Both the position numbers and the translations under genes were made by a program. Below the pieces are notes generated by a model, which searched no databases, was not told the origin of the DNA, and was given only the letters and a program-made list of their open reading frames with translations. From NCBI GenBank assembly GCA_026713925.1, contig JAPONM010000061.1:1-64000 (forward strand): a stretch of DNA of 64,000 bases, in the 5' to 3' direction. The number at the start of each line of letters is the position of its first letter. Positions within the stretch are counted from its first letter, which is position 1. The stretch comes from Gammaproteobacteria bacterium (GTDB lineage: Bacteria > Pseudomonadota > Gammaproteobacteria > UBA4575). This document shows, piece after piece, positions 8,267 to 17,924 of this stretch.

Positions 8267-8710
8267 TTAATTGACTTTGGATTTTTTGACTGGCATGACA
8301 ATATCAAATTCTGCCTGCTTATTATTGTTCAATATACATAGCGTAACCATCAATTCATCGCCAGCCTTGAAACCTGTTCGGGGGCCCATCAACATCAGAT
8401 GATAATCACCAGGCTTGAAAACCAGTGAGCCAAACGGCGGTATAGCCAGTGTATTGTGATGGTGCATACTAGCCATGTCGTCCTTAATAACAGTACGATG
8501 AAACTCAATGCCTTTAAAATAATCACTTTTTGCGCTGGTAAGCGTGTAGTTCTCAGAGGTATTGTTGTGTAGGGTCAGATACCCGACCATGGTGGTTACA
8601 TTTGGCGGAGCTTCGCGAATCCAGGCATTTTGTACAGTAATGGGTGCTTGCTGCGCCTGCACGTAGGATGCAAGCAGGCTCGGCACTACAACCATGATTA
8701 ATCCAAGCAT
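8267..8710 (-). CDS. PCuAC-family periplasmic copper chaperone (DUF461)
   Basis: A 147-residue exported protein with a signal peptide ending around SYVQAQQA. It has the exact PCuAC copper site H-x10-M-x21-H-x-M: H71, M82, H104, M106. An extra His cluster (MHHHN) lies next to M82. PCuAC proteins deliver Cu(I) to the CuA/CuB centres of cytochrome oxidases with Sco proteins. No sco, oxidase or copper transporter gene is adjacent. It is divergent from gcvH. Confidence 0.9.
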   Translation of the reverse strand: MLGLIMVVVPSLLASYVQAQQAPITVQNAWIREAPPNVTTMVGYLTLHNNTSENYTLTSAKSDYFKGIEFHRTVIKDDMASMHHHNTLAIPPFGSLVFKPGDYHLMLMGPRTGFKAGDELMVTLCILNNNKQAEFDIVMPVKKSKVN

Positions 8711-8819
8711 CAGAGTTATTGCTTTGTTGGCATGCGTTCGGTGATATAAAATAAACCATTATGCTGATATGTCAAACAGTTACTAGAAGAAAGGCTGACT
8801 CTGACTTGAGAAGTTACTT

Positions 8820-9206
8820 ATGAGTACCTCACCCAGTGATCGAATCTACTCGCAGCAGCACCTCTGGTTGAAAATGCAAAGCGATTCCACTGCTACGATT
8901 GGCATTACAGAGTTTGCCCAATCAGAACTGGGAGATATTGTGTATGTTGAACAACCGAATTTGGGTGGCGAATTTCAAACCGGTGAGGTTTGTGCTGCAA
9001 TAGAGTCTGTCAAAACAGCAAGTGACGTCTACATGCCCGTACATGGAAGAGTAATTGAACTTAACGAGGATTTACTAGATTCACCCGAGGTTATCAATGA
9101 ATCACCATATGAAAGCGGTTGGCTCTTCAAAATAGAGTTGCTGGATAAAACAGCAATTGACAGCCTGCTTGATGCAAGCCAATATGAAGCGTATCTAGGC
9201 GCGTAA
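8820..9206 (+). CDS. gcvH: Glycine cleavage system H protein (lipoyl carrier), stand-alone
   Basis: A 128-residue lipoyl-domain protein. The lipoylation site is K65 in ESVKTASD; other H-protein motifs are GITEFAQSELGDIVYV, SPEVINESPYESGW and the C-terminal LLDASQYEAYL. H protein shuttles the aminomethyl group between GcvP, GcvT and GcvL, and is the primary lipoyl acceptor for LipB/LipA, both encoded in this window at about 32-33.7 kb. No gcvT or gcvP lies nearby. In sulfur oxidisers, GcvH-like LbpA proteins serve the sHdr pathway, but this sequence reads as ordinary GcvH. Confidence 0.93.
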   Translation: MSTSPSDRIYSQQHLWLKMQSDSTATIGITEFAQSELGDIVYVEQPNLGGEFQTGEVCAAIESVKTASDVYMPVHGRVIELNEDLLDSPEVINESPYESGWLFKIELLDKTAIDSLLDASQYEAYLGA

Positions 9207-9273
9207 GCAGAGCATCCGAGTCTGTCTTGCGTAAGTACAGCAGGATAGTGGGTCTTAGCAGCCGGTTATGGAA

Positions 9274-9301
9274 TTCAGAATTTTTTCTTGAAAAATATAA
9301 T
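9274..9301 (+). promoter_or_regulatory. Likely sigma70 promoter of tpx
   Basis: TTCAGA (9274-9279), a 16-bp spacer and a perfect TATAAT (9296-9301). The predicted transcript starts near 9308, just ahead of the GGAGA ribosome site and the ATG at 9327. Confidence 0.5.
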
Positions 9302-9326
9302 AAAGCCCACCACTGGAGAAATAGAA

Positions 9327-9836
9327 ATGGCAAAGATCACTCTACAGGGAAATGAGATTCATACCAGCGGAAACCTGCCAGAAATTGGCTCTCGTGCGCC
9401 TGACTTCACGCTGGTCAACAAGGATCTGGAAGATGTGTCTCTTTCAACCTTCCCGGGCAAAAGGAAAATACTCTGTATCGTTCCTAGCCTGGATACCCCG
9501 GTTTGTGCAGTATCAGCAAAAAAATTTGATGAATACGCTAAGGAGTATGATGATACCGTGACCTTGGTGATTTCAGCAGACCTGCCTTTTGCATCTTCAC
9601 GGTTTTGCCTGTCTGAAAACCTGGAGCAGGTTATTACGCTATCTGTCATGCGTTCACAGAATTTCGCCAAAGATTACGGTGTGCTGATTGAAAGTGGCCC
9701 GCTGTCAGGGATTACAGCGCGTGCAATTGTCGTACTGGATCAGAAGAATTCAGTTATTCATACAGAACTCATCAGTGAAATTGCACATGAGCCGGACTAT
9801 AAAGCTGCCCTCCTGGCGCTAGGCAGAATGCACTAG
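9327..9836 (+). CDS. tpx: Thiol peroxidase (atypical 2-Cys peroxiredoxin)
   Basis: 169 residues (E. coli Tpx 168). The peroxidatic Cys is C60 in PSLDTPVCAVS and the resolving Cys is C94 in SSRFCLSENL, the Tpx pattern. It reduces alkyl hydroperoxides using thioredoxin. I chose ATG 9327 over an in-frame ATG at 9288: a GGAGA ribosome site precedes it, and the shorter form starts MAKITLQGNEIHTSG, as the family does. The stop codon shares the palindrome CTAG with the stop of the converging plsC-like gene. Confidence 0.94.
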   Translation: MAKITLQGNEIHTSGNLPEIGSRAPDFTLVNKDLEDVSLSTFPGKRKILCIVPSLDTPVCAVSAKKFDEYAKEYDDTVTLVISADLPFASSRFCLSENLEQVITLSVMRSQNFAKDYGVLIESGPLSGITARAIVVLDQKNSVIHTELISEIAHEPDYKAALLALGRMH

Positions 9837-10588
9837 GCAGCAGTTTCAACCACTTCGGCAATTGCATTTCTTGCCAACTGTGCCAGCTGCTTTCTTAACC
9901 GGCCGTCACATGGCACTGGTTTGCACAGGGTTATTTCAGCAACAGTGCGCTTGGCAGACATAATACGAAATGCGTGCCTTACCAAGTTGCTTTTTCTGAC
10001 ATAAGGTACGATCGGATTCACGCCATCAGCATGCGGGTAAACAAGTGCCACAGGTTGAATGGTGGAGTCAGTTTCAATTGCTGCGGCAAACAGTCGAGGG
10101 TGGAATACACGGACAGAGCTTCCATCTGTAGTAGTGCCCTCGGGAAAAGCTGCCACACTATTTCCTGATTTGAGTCTTGCACACATCAGACTGATGGCTT
10201 CAACCACACCGTTTTTTGTACCGCGGCGGATAAAGAGAGTACCGGCCTTGGTTGCTAGAGTTCCGATTACAGGCCATCTGCGCACTTCTGACTTGGAAAG
10301 AAATGAAACCGGCAGCACTGAAGCAATTATAACTATATCCAGCCATGAAATATGATTGGCGACTACAAAGGCCGGTGATTTGTGTGGAGTACCATGCACT
10401 TTCAGGTCAACGCCGATGATTTTTGTCACTTGGTACAGCCAAGTCTGTATGGCCTTGTGCTGCACCTCTGTCACGTCATGGTTCTGGATGACCCGCAAGG
10501 CTGTATAGCAAATGAAAATACCTTTGAGGAGATGGACAAGGACGTGAAGTAAACGAAGTAACCCCCTGAGAGTACCCATTGAACTCAT
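9833..10588 (-). CDS. 1-acyl-sn-glycerol-3-phosphate acyltransferase (PlsC family)
   Basis: About 251 residues with an N-terminal membrane helix and the acyltransferase motifs NHISWLDIV (the NHx4D catalytic pair) and FPEGTTTDG. It makes phosphatidic acid from lysophosphatidate or a related acceptor. The frame stays open upstream into the preceding gene; ATG 10588 (MSSMGTL) lies just after that gene's stop, with ATG 10579 as an alternative. Whether this is the housekeeping PlsC or a paralogue such as an ornithine-lipid OlsA-type enzyme cannot be told. Confidence 0.85.
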   Translation of the reverse strand: MSSMGTLRGLLRLLHVLVHLLKGIFICYTALRVIQNHDVTEVQHKAIQTWLYQVTKIIGVDLKVHGTPHKSPAFVVANHISWLDIVIIASVLPVSFLSKSEVRRWPVIGTLATKAGTLFIRRGTKNGVVEAISLMCARLKSGNSVAAFPEGTTTDGSSVRVFHPRLFAAAIETDSTIQPVALVYPHADGVNPIVPYVRKSNLVRHAFRIMSAKRTVAEITLCKPVPCDGRLRKQLAQLARNAIAEVVETAA

Positions 10589-10604
10589 ACCGTATCGTTC
10601 GACT

Positions 10605-12692
10605 TTACTGCTGAACACAGATGCCGGATATGGCATTCTGCAGTTCGGCAAGGTGCTCAATTGGAGCTCTGCACTGCATACCTTCACATATGTAAGCCAC
10701 TACACCCTCGGGGCTCGGTTCCCTGAATTTTTTTTCCGCTAGCGCGTCCGGTAGGTTTTTTTTATCTGCTTCGATCGCAAATACCAATTGTCGAGGAGCA
10801 TAACCCTGTACACATTGCTGCTGCCATTTTTCGAGCTCAGTATATTGCCCCCGCAAAATTATGATTTGTGGTGGGCAACACCGTTCTTCGAATGCATTGA
10901 CCAGGCTTGCATGCCCGGTTGGGGAATGGTGGATAGCTTGGCCTGCAAACTGCAATACGCGTTCCGCTGCATCCAGGTATCTTGTCTCACCCAGCAAGTA
11001 GCCCAGACGTGTCAAGGCCATTGCTGCAACCCCGTTTCCTGAAGGCATGGCTTCGTCACCCAAGGTCTTGGACCGCTGGATGAGTTGCTCATGGTCTTTT
11101 GAGGTGAAATAGAAGCCACCTAGGGAAACATCTTCAAATTGCTCCAGCAGTACATCCGCAATTTCTCTGGCCCAGTTCAAATCCCGGGTACGCCAGCGGG
11201 CCTGCAGCCCTTCCAGAACGGCGTCTAGCAAGAACGCGTAATCATCAAGGTAGGCGTCCAAGTGGGCCTTGCCATCCTTATATGTAGCAATCAGGCGCTG
11301 ATTGACCCACATTGTCTGGTACAAGAAGTCCAGGGCGCGCTGTGCTGACTGCATGTATTCGGGTCTTCCAAGTATCCGTCCGGCAATGATCATGCCCCGT
11401 ATCATCAGGGCATTCCAACTGCTCAAGATTTTTTCGTCACGTCCGGGACGAACACGCTGCTGGCGAAGTAAGAGCAGTTTATGTTTGGCCTGCTGAAGCA
11501 GGATGTCAAAATTTTCAGGTGAAACTGATACCTGCTGACACACTTCCTCCTTCTTGACGAAGATATGCAGGTGGTAACTGTCTTCAAAATTGGCCTGCCT
11601 GTCAAAACCGAAATGGGGTGCGAATATCGCATATTCCTCTGGGTCAAGCGCCTGCTCAACCTGCTTGCGATCCCAGACATAGTATTTTCCTTCTATGCCT
11701 TCGGAGTCGGCATCCAAAGAAGAGTAGTATCCCCCTTCCGGAGACTGCATCTCGCGCATCACCCATTGTGCTGTAGCTTCACATACATCCTGGAATTGCC
11801 CTGAACCGGTCAAGGCAAAGCTTTGAGCATACAAGGCAAGCAGAGGGCCATTGTCATACAACATTTTTTCAAAATGGGGAATCATCCAGCCGGCATCCAC
11901 GGAATAGCGACAAAATCCTCCTCCCAAGTGATCAAAAATCCCTCCCGCTGCCATTTTTTCCAGAGTATATAGTGCACCATGCAAGGAATCGGAACTTTCC
12001 TGCTGGTCTGGTTTTGGTTGTGCCTGATAGCGTAACAGCCGGTCTATATAGGTCGGATGGGGAAATTTGGGGGCGGCTCCAAATCCGCCGTTTTGCATAT
12101 CTAAAGCCTGTCTCAGTTTTTGGTCACAGATTCCGAAAAGCTCAGGTGACAGGTCTTGTTTGGAATAGTCAGGTTCATGAATCTTTTGCAGGGCATTCAG
12201 AATGGATTGATTTTGCGTCATGATTTGTGCCCGTTGGGTATGATAGGCATTTGAAATGTGCTGCAATAAATCCTTGAATGCAGGCAGCCCATGGCGCGCT
12301 TCCTTTGGGAAATACGTACCCCCAAAAAACGGAACTTGATCTTGGGGGGTTAGAAACATTGTTAATGGCCAACCACCTGTTCGTTGTGTAATCAAGTACT
12401 GGGCAGTCTGGTAGATCTTGTCAATATCCGGGCGTTCTTCACGATCAATCTTGATGTTAACGAACAGTGCATTCATCAATTCTGCAGTGGCATCATCTTC
12501 GAAAGACTCATGTGCCATGACGTGACACCAGTGGCAGGCGGAATACCCGATGGACAGTAAAATGGGTTTGTCCTCCTCCATGGCGCGCTCCAAGGCCTCG
12601 TTGCACCATGGATACCAGTCCACGGGATTGTCTGCATGCTGGAGCAAGTACGGGCTAGTTTGATTGGCGAGATGGTTTTTATCTTGAATCAT
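10605..12692 (-). CDS. YyaL/DUF255 thioredoxin-like protein with glycosidase-like (six-hairpin) domain
   Basis: A 695-residue protein of the DUF255/SSP411 (spermatogenesis-associated 20) family. The N-terminal thioredoxin-like domain (about residues 1-170) starts [21 protein letters not shown] and has the CHWC redox-type motif near residue 54, then [11 protein letters not shown]. The rest is an alpha/alpha toroid resembling N-acylglucosamine 2-epimerases ([28 protein letters not shown]). The family is widespread and well conserved, but its biochemical function is not established. The plsC-like gene follows 16 bp downstream. Confidence 0.9.
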   Translation of the reverse strand: MIQDKNHLANQTSPYLLQHADNPVDWYPWCNEALERAMEEDKPILLSIGYSACHWCHVMAHESFEDDATAELMNALFVNIKIDREERPDIDKIYQTAQYLITQRTGGWPLTMFLTPQDQVPFFGGTYFPKEARHGLPAFKDLLQHISNAYHTQRAQIMTQNQSILNALQKIHEPDYSKQDLSPELFGICDQKLRQALDMQNGGFGAAPKFPHPTYIDRLLRYQAQPKPDQQESSDSLHGALYTLEKMAAGGIFDHLGGGFCRYSVDAGWMIPHFEKMLYDNGPLLALYAQSFALTGSGQFQDVCEATAQWVMREMQSPEGGYYSSLDADSEGIEGKYYVWDRKQVEQALDPEEYAIFAPHFGFDRQANFEDSYHLHIFVKKEEVCQQVSVSPENFDILLQQAKHKLLLLRQQRVRPGRDEKILSSWNALMIRGMIIAGRILGRPEYMQSAQRALDFLYQTMWVNQRLIATYKDGKAHLDAYLDDYAFLLDAVLEGLQARWRTRDLNWAREIADVLLEQFEDVSLGGFYFTSKDHEQLIQRSKTLGDEAMPSGNGVAAMALTRLGYLLGETRYLDAAERVLQFAGQAIHHSPTGHASLVNAFEERCCPPQIIILRGQYTELEKWQQQCVQGYAPRQLVFAIEADKKNLPDALAEKKFREPSPEGVVAYICEGMQCRAPIEHLAELQNAISGICVQQ

Positions 12693-12782
12693 GTTTATGA
12701 TGTGCCCAGTTGGTGGTCTTTATGCATAGATTTTCCGGTTTCTCCTGCCGGTGTAACGGGATGCGTATGTGGATGACGTAGC

Positions 12783-13583
12783 ATGTTGAATTTCCCGGAT
12801 ATCGATCCCGTTATCTTTTCCATCGGCCCGCTGAAATTGCACTGGTATGGCTTGATGTACGCAATTGGCTTTCTGGCATTCTGGGGGCTGGGCCGCATGC
12901 ACGCAAGAAACAGGCATATCCTAGTACAACCTGCAGATGTTGGCGATATTTTTTTTTACGGGATGCTAGGGGTAGTGATCGGTGGTCGATTGGGCTCGGT
13001 ATTGTTTTACAATTTTTCCTACTTCCTTGAGGACCCGCTTTATGTGTTCAGAATCTGGGAAGGTGGTATGAGTTTTCATGGTGGTCTGCTGGGTGTCATC
13101 ACAGCGCTATGGGTGTGTCAGCGGTCGAAAGAATATGGTTTGCTTGATTTATGCGATTTTGTTGCCCCAGCAATACCCGTCGGGCTGGGAGCAGGCCGGA
13201 TAGGAAACTTTATCAACGGTGAGTTGTGGGGACGTGCAACCGATGTGCCTTGGGGCATGGTATTTCCTAATGCAGATGCCTTGGCCAGGCATCCTTCGCA
13301 ACTGTACCAGGCTTTCCTGGAGGGTTTGGTGATGTTTGGAGTGCTGTGGCTTTTTGCGCAAAAGCCGCGTCCTGCCGGGGCGGTAGCAGGTTTATTCGTA
13401 CTTTTGTACGGAATATTCCGGTTTGCAGTGGAGTTTGTACGGGAGCCGGATGCAAATCTGGGATTTATTGCCATGGACTGGCTGACAATGGGTCAGCTAC
13501 TGACTATGCCCATGATCCTGGTTGGCTTCTTGATGCTGTTACTGGCATACCGGAAATTTGGGACAGTGGGTCAGGGGCACTGA
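12783..13583 (+). CDS. lgt: Phosphatidylglycerol-prolipoprotein diacylglyceryl transferase
   Basis: A 266-residue inner-membrane enzyme with about seven membrane segments. The Lgt signature is visible as [16 protein letters not shown], along with [13 protein letters not shown] and the essential-Arg region ending [11 protein letters not shown]. Lgt attaches diacylglycerol to the lipobox Cys, the first step of lipoprotein maturation. The stop lies 2 bp before thyA, so lgt-thyA-folA form an operon, a common gammaproteobacterial order. Confidence 0.95.
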   Translation: MLNFPDIDPVIFSIGPLKLHWYGLMYAIGFLAFWGLGRMHARNRHILVQPADVGDIFFYGMLGVVIGGRLGSVLFYNFSYFLEDPLYVFRIWEGGMSFHGGLLGVITALWVCQRSKEYGLLDLCDFVAPAIPVGLGAGRIGNFINGELWGRATDVPWGMVFPNADALARHPSQLYQAFLEGLVMFGVLWLFAQKPRPAGAVAGLFVLLYGIFRFAVEFVREPDANLGFIAMDWLTMGQLLTMPMILVGFLMLLLAYRKFGTVGQGH

Positions 13584-13585
13584 CA

Positions 13586-14380
13586 ATGCGGCAGTATCTG
13601 GAATTGCTGGAGCATGTCATGACGCATGGAGTGGAAAAAGAAGATCGCACTGGTACCGGTACGCTCTCTGTATTCGGTTACCAGATGAGATTCAATTTGG
13701 CCGAAGGGTTTCCTCTTTTGACTACGAAAAAACTTCATCTCAAATCGATCATTCATGAGCTGCTATGGTTTCTGCAGGGCGAGACAAATATTTCGTACTT
13801 GCGCGAAAACGGTGTTTCAATCTGGGACAAGTGGGCAGATGAAAACGGGGATTTAGGCCCGGTATATGGAGCACAATGGCGCAGTTGGGGTTGTGCGGAT
13901 GGCAGCACAGTTGATCAAATCAGTTCATTGATTGACAACCTGAAAGATACCCCTATGTCTAGAAGGCACATTGTCAGCGCCTGGAATGTTGGGGCATTGA
14001 ACATTATGGCACTTCCACCGTGCCATGCGCTTTTTCAGTTTTATGTAGCCCGGAATCGAATCTCGTGTCAACTCTACCAGCGCAGTGCAGACGTATTTCT
14101 TGGTGTGCCATTTAACATTGCATCTTATGCGCTGCTGTTGAAAATGGTTGCACAGGTGACCGGCTATCAGGCTGGTGAATTCATACATACTTTTGGTGAT
14201 GTACACCTGTATAACAACCACATCCGGCAGGCCCGTCAACAGCTTGAGCGTACTCCTTTTGGTTTGCCGGAGATGTGCATTAATCCGGAGGTCAAGTCCA
14301 TCTATGAATTTGTGTATGAAGATTTTGAGTTACGCAATTACCAGTGTCATGGGCATATTTCAGCTCCAGTAGCGGTATAG
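13586..14380 (+). CDS. thyA: Thymidylate synthase
   Basis: 264 residues, exactly the E. coli length. It has the catalytic Cys C146 in [13 protein letters not shown], the folate/dUMP residues in [16 protein letters not shown] and the [18 protein letters not shown] loop. It methylates dUMP using 5,10-methylene-THF and releases dihydrofolate, which the next gene product reduces. The frame is open far upstream into lgt, but ATG 13586 gives the family N-terminus MRQYLELL and sits 2 bp after the lgt stop. Confidence 0.96.
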   Translation: MRQYLELLEHVMTHGVEKEDRTGTGTLSVFGYQMRFNLAEGFPLLTTKKLHLKSIIHELLWFLQGETNISYLRENGVSIWDKWADENGDLGPVYGAQWRSWGCADGSTVDQISSLIDNLKDTPMSRRHIVSAWNVGALNIMALPPCHALFQFYVARNRISCQLYQRSADVFLGVPFNIASYALLLKMVAQVTGYQAGEFIHTFGDVHLYNNHIRQARQQLERTPFGLPEMCINPEVKSIYEFVYEDFELRNYQCHGHISAPVAV

Positions 14381-14392
14381 CTGGCAGTGGAG

Positions 14393-14887
14393 ATGATCCT
14401 GATCGTTGCCATGACCCGTCGGGGTGTCATCGGGAAAAACAATCAGATTCCTTGGCATCTACCCGCGGATTTACAGCGCTTCAAAAAGATAACGATGGGC
14501 TATCCGATTGTGATGGGACGCAAAACCTTTGAATCTTTACCCGGAATACTGCCAGGCCGCCGGCATATTGTGCTTACACGCAACAAAAAGTTTCATGCAA
14601 AGGATTGTGAAATAGTTTCTGGCTGGAACGAAATGGAAGCTCTACTTGCAGGGTCAGAAAAGGTATTTGTAATTGGCGGAGCTGACATTCATAAGCTTGC
14701 GCTTCTGCACGCCCAATATCTCTTTCTTACGCTCGTGCATGCAGACCTTGACGGGGACACTTATTTTCCAGACTGGAACACAGACCACTGGAAGGAGGTT
14801 TACAGGAAGTTTTATCCAAAAGACAAGAGCAACCGTTATGACATGGAGTTTGTTCAGTATCGACGCAAGGACATTTGCACGTCGTGA
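14393..14887 (+). CDS. folA: Dihydrofolate reductase
   Basis: 164 residues starting MILIVAMTRRGVIGKNN. It has the DHFR hallmarks: IPWHLPADLQRFKKIT (substrate Asp region), VMGRKTFESLPG and VIGGADIHK (NADPH loop). It regenerates THF after ThyA. ATG 14393 matches the usual DHFR start; an in-frame GTG at 14387 would add two residues. Neither has a well-spaced ribosome site, so reading through from thyA (12 bp upstream) is likely. Confidence 0.95.
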   Translation: MILIVAMTRRGVIGKNNQIPWHLPADLQRFKKITMGYPIVMGRKTFESLPGILPGRRHIVLTRNKKFHAKDCEIVSGWNEMEALLAGSEKVFVIGGADIHKLALLHAQYLFLTLVHADLDGDTYFPDWNTDHWKEVYRKFYPKDKSNRYDMEFVQYRRKDICTS

Positions 14888-14948
14888 CCCGGTTTCCAAG
14901 CCAGATTTACGACAGTGCGGTATCACGACCACGGTGCATTGCCCGGGA

Positions 14949-15821
14949 TCAACGCTTGTTGGGAGGATCTCCGGTGGACCGGGTTAGGTTTACAGGAACA
15001 GTACGCTTGGCCTCACATTCAATTTGATATTTCCTGTTTTCAGTGCCTCCGATCCTTACAGCGGTTAGCAGGCCTCCCCAAAGACATCCAGTATCGGTAG
15101 AAATAATATTGTTTTTTTCTTGGTAGCCTAATGTGGACCAGTGCCCAAATACGATCGTAGTACTTTTGCTTTTTCGTGAATTGATTTCGTACCAGGGTTG
15201 CATTTTTGGGCTTTGGGTACCTGGAGGTCCTTTGTCCATTAGGTTCATTACACCTTTGGAATTGCAATAACGCAGCCTTGTAAACGAGTTGGTGATCACA
15301 CGCAGTCGGTCCCATCCTGTCAGGGTGCTGTCCCAGTGATTGGGTGTATCTCCGTACATGTTTTTCAGGAAATCTGTGTAGTTCCCTGAACGCAAGATTT
15401 CTTGAACTTCTTGTGCGCAGGCCAAGGCATTTTCGATACTCCATTGAGGGATTAGACCTGCATGTACCATAGCGATATTGAGCCTGGCTTCATAATGTAT
15501 CAGTGGGCGATGCCTTAACCAGTCAATGAGTTCAGTCGAATCTTTGGCCCGAAGGGCTGGAGCGAGGCTGCTGGATTCTGTAACCGGTTTTACTTTCGCG
15601 TAGGCTGCCAACAAATGAAGATCATGGTTGCCCAATACAGTGACCGCCCTATCACCCAGTGACTTTACCCAGCGTAGGGTTTCAAGTGATTTGGGACCCC
15701 GATTCACTAGGTCTCCGACAAACCATAGTTTGTCGGACTCAGGCTTGAATGGGATTTTTTTAACCAGTGCTGTTAATTCATCAAAACAACCCTGTACGTC
15801 TCCAATTGCGAAGATGGCCAT
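14949..15821 (-). CDS. apaH: Bis(5'-nucleosyl)-tetraphosphatase, symmetrical
   Basis: A 290-residue metallophosphoesterase with motifs GDVQGCFDEL, GDLVNRGP and LGNHDLHLL near the N-terminus, and a later VFGHWSTLG. ApaH cleaves Ap4A to two ADP and also removes Np4 caps from RNA. It is last in the lptD-surA-pdxA-ksgA-apaG-apaH run, 147 bp after apaG, and converges with folA. Unlike in E. coli, folA is on the opposite strand. Confidence 0.94.
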   Translation of the reverse strand: MAIFAIGDVQGCFDELTALVKKIPFKPESDKLWFVGDLVNRGPKSLETLRWVKSLGDRAVTVLGNHDLHLLAAYAKVKPVTESSSLAPALRAKDSTELIDWLRHRPLIHYEARLNIAMVHAGLIPQWSIENALACAQEVQEILRSGNYTDFLKNMYGDTPNHWDSTLTGWDRLRVITNSFTRLRYCNSKGVMNLMDKGPPGTQSPKMQPWYEINSRKSKSTTIVFGHWSTLGYQEKNNIISTDTGCLWGGLLTAVRIGGTENRKYQIECEAKRTVPVNLTRSTGDPPNKR

Positions 15822-15968
15822 GCCTGAATCCTAACTATTCGGAATCAAGGTGCATAGCAACTGATAACTTTGCCCGGGTGATGAAAACAAGAATGTACCA
15901 CATGGTCCGCTGTCCCAAAAATATTCACTTGAAGGGTATTGCGCGGGGTTAGAAATGTGAAGAGTGGT

Positions 15969-16346
15969 CTAGTGTAAAACGCGGGGTGCAGCCAGGATAA
16001 ATGGATTGATTTCTGCATCAAACATTGTTCCGTCATCAGTGATCATTTGATAACTGCCCTGCATAATACCTGCAGGCGTTTCAAGCATTGTGCCACTTGT
16101 GTACTGAAATGTTTCACCAGGACGTAAATAGGGCTGCTCACCCACGACACCCTCGCTTTTTACTTCCCGGGTTTTGCCATTGGAGTCAGTAATAATCCAA
16201 TGACGTGTTATCAGTCTCGCAGGTACCAGACCAGCATTATGTATGGTTACTGTATAGGCAAAAATGAACCTGTTTTGTTCTTCGTCGGCTTCGATGAATG
16301 CGCTGTCTACACTTACATCGATGTTATGAATTTCTGATTTGTCCAC
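15969..16346 (-). CDS. apaG: ApaG protein
   Basis: About 125 residues, all one ApaG/DUF525 domain: FAYTVTIHNAG, ARLITRHWIITDSNGKTREV, GEGVVGEQP-like SEGVVGEQPYLRPGE, and TPAGIMQGSYQM. The fold is fibronectin type III-like and the bacterial function is unclear. GTG 16346 gives the E. coli length; a GTG at 16385 overlapping the ksgA stop as GTGA would add 13 residues and is equally possible. The frame is open further upstream inside ksgA, but that part is antisense-like junk. Confidence 0.88.
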   Translation of the reverse strand: MDKSEIHNIDVSVDSAFIEADEEQNRFIFAYTVTIHNAGLVPARLITRHWIITDSNGKTREVKSEGVVGEQPYLRPGETFQYTSGTMLETPAGIMQGSYQMITDDGTMFDAEINPFILAAPRVLH

Positions 16347-16381
16347 AGTGGTGATGCTATCTGTTTGATTAGAAAAAAATA

Positions 16382-17215
16382 TCACCCTGAGAGAAGGTTG
16401 GCAAGATTTATATACTGCTGTACAGAAATATCCTGTGGGCGTTTGCCCGGGTCGATGCCAGCTTGTTGCAATTCCGTCTCTGTGGCCATCCGTGTCAAAC
16501 TGTTTTTGATTGTCTTGCGTCGCTGCTGGAAAGCAGTTTTGACCAGCTTGTTGAACAGCATGTGATTGTGGATCTTGTCCGAACTGCTGGATTCGGGTAG
16601 CAGGCGCATGAAGCTGGATATTACTTTGGGTGGTGGTGAAAACATACTCGGCATGATGTCGAACAAGCTTTCCACTCTGCATCGACTCTGTACACTCACA
16701 CTAAGCCGGCTGTACTCGGAGGTTCCTGGCATTGCCGTGATTCGATCAACCACTTCTTTCTGCAGCATGAAGTGCATATCAACAATCATTCTGGAAAATT
16801 GCAGCAGGTGAAACAACAGGGGCGTGGAAATATTGTAGGGCAAATTGCCGATTAAACGAACCGGATGAGCTGTTGTAGCGACACAATTGAAATCGAATTT
16901 CAAAACATCGGCCTGATGCAAAGTCAAGGTGCCGGCTTGTGAGCATTGTTCAAGCAGTTCACCAGTTAGCTCTCGATCAATTTCAATTGCATGCATTGCA
17001 CCAGAGTTCCTCAGCACTGGCCGGGTGATAGCACCGAGTCCAGGTCCTATTTCACAAATATTTTGTCCTGGAGCGGGGGATATAGTTTGTATGATTGCAG
17101 AGATCGTATTTTCGTCAGTTAGGAAATGCTGTCCAAGATGTTTAATGGGTTTTTTAACCACTGCTGAATCCTGGTTGGAATGACTCAGGCCTGGTTTCTT
17201 GTCGAATTGATTCAA
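16382..17215 (-). CDS. ksgA: 16S rRNA (adenine1518/1519-N6) dimethyltransferase
   Basis: An SAM-dependent methyltransferase of up to 277 residues that dimethylates two adenines near the 3' end of 16S rRNA. Motifs: KHLGQHFL, the SAM motif EIGPGLGAITRPVL, and the catalytic NLPYNIS. The C-terminal helical domain carries the QRRKTIKNSL segment. The longest start is TTG 17215; GTG 17161 would give 259 residues. No in-frame ATG lies before the core motifs. It sits in its standard place between pdxA and apaG, but with an extra gene between it and pdxA. Confidence 0.94.
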   Translation of the reverse strand: MNQFDKKPGLSHSNQDSAVVKKPIKHLGQHFLTDENTISAIIQTISPAPGQNICEIGPGLGAITRPVLRNSGAMHAIEIDRELTGELLEQCSQAGTLTLHQADVLKFDFNCVATTAHPVRLIGNLPYNISTPLLFHLLQFSRMIVDMHFMLQKEVVDRITAMPGTSEYSRLSVSVQSRCRVESLFDIMPSMFSPPPKVISSFMRLLPESSSSDKIHNHMLFNKLVKTAFQQRRKTIKNSLTRMATETELQQAGIDPGKRPQDISVQQYINLANLLSG

Positions 17216-17292
17216 CTTCGATCATTGTTGGTAGGTGTGCCTGATTCAGGTTACTACAGTGGAACTGTACCATGCAGGATAGCAAACCATAT

Positions 17293-17865
17293 CTAACCGG
17301 GTCTGTTTTTGTCTGCTCCAGAAGGTGTGTCAGAATCCGTACTCGATGAGTCCTGTACCGGCTTCAGGTGTTCCAAGCTGTCTGGTTGCTGGGGGTTTAT
17401 CTCTCGCACGGCGTATGTGCAGATGATTTCATAATGATCCTGTTCGACAGGTTTTGCAAGGGCAAGGGTGATGACAATATCAGTGTGGTAAAGCAGCAGC
17501 AGATTGTTTGCCTTAAGGGCCTCTGAAGTGTTTGAATCCGCGACAACACTGAACTTCAGGCCCAAGCTTTTCCCGATCTGGTTTGCGATGATGCGCAGTG
17601 CAGCCAGTGAAGTTGCATTTTCTTTCAACCGCAGCTGTCCAAGGTAGGCGATACCCAGAGAAGATGCGTCTTTTGTACTTTCCAGCATGCGCGCTTTGCT
17701 GGATAGGGATTTGAATTCGAATGCAATACTCTCGCCATGTAGCAATTCGAATTTCTCATTGCTTGAGATGGTAATAGTACTGTTCAGGTCTGCAGTGTAT
17801 GCAACCGAAATACACTGACAAGCCAGCAGCACCGTAACCAATATATAAGCTGTTTTGAGATTCAT
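17293..17865 (-). CDS. Unrecognised exported protein between pdxA and ksgA
   Basis: A 190-residue protein with a clear Sec signal peptide (MNLKTAYILVTVLLACQCISVAYTADL). The mature part is soluble, with a mixed alpha/beta pattern and a long helix around ALRIIANQIGKSLGLKF. It ends in a Ser/Asp/Pro-rich tail (SSSTDSDTPSGADK) that looks disordered. I do not recognise a family. It lies co-directionally inside the lptD-apaH run, which usually has nothing between pdxA and ksgA, so it may act in the periplasm with SurA/LptD. That is only a positional inference. Confidence 0.7.
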   Translation of the reverse strand: MNLKTAYILVTVLLACQCISVAYTADLNSTITISSNEKFELLHGESIAFEFKSLSSKARMLESTKDASSLGIAYLGQLRLKENATSLAALRIIANQIGKSLGLKFSVVADSNTSEALKANNLLLLYHTDIVITLALAKPVEQDHYEIICTYAVREINPQQPDSLEHLKPVQDSSSTDSDTPSGADKNRPG

Positions 17866-17924
17866 TTGCTGTAACGAAATCAGGAAAGCAGGGTTGTACG
17901 TATCTTGAATTGTTTCATTTATAT

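Noticed and set aside
9207-9326. gcvH-tpx and upstream gcvH gaps considered for a glycine riboswitch
   Set aside because: The gaps are too short for a tandem glycine aptamer and no conserved aptamer core was seen.
13346-13585. N-terminal extension of the thyA frame
   Set aside because: It overlaps lgt out of frame and has no thymidylate synthase similarity; ATG 13586 gives the exact family length.
16386-16682. N-terminal extension of the apaG frame
   Set aside because: It lies inside ksgA in another frame; the ApaG domain starts only after about 16346.
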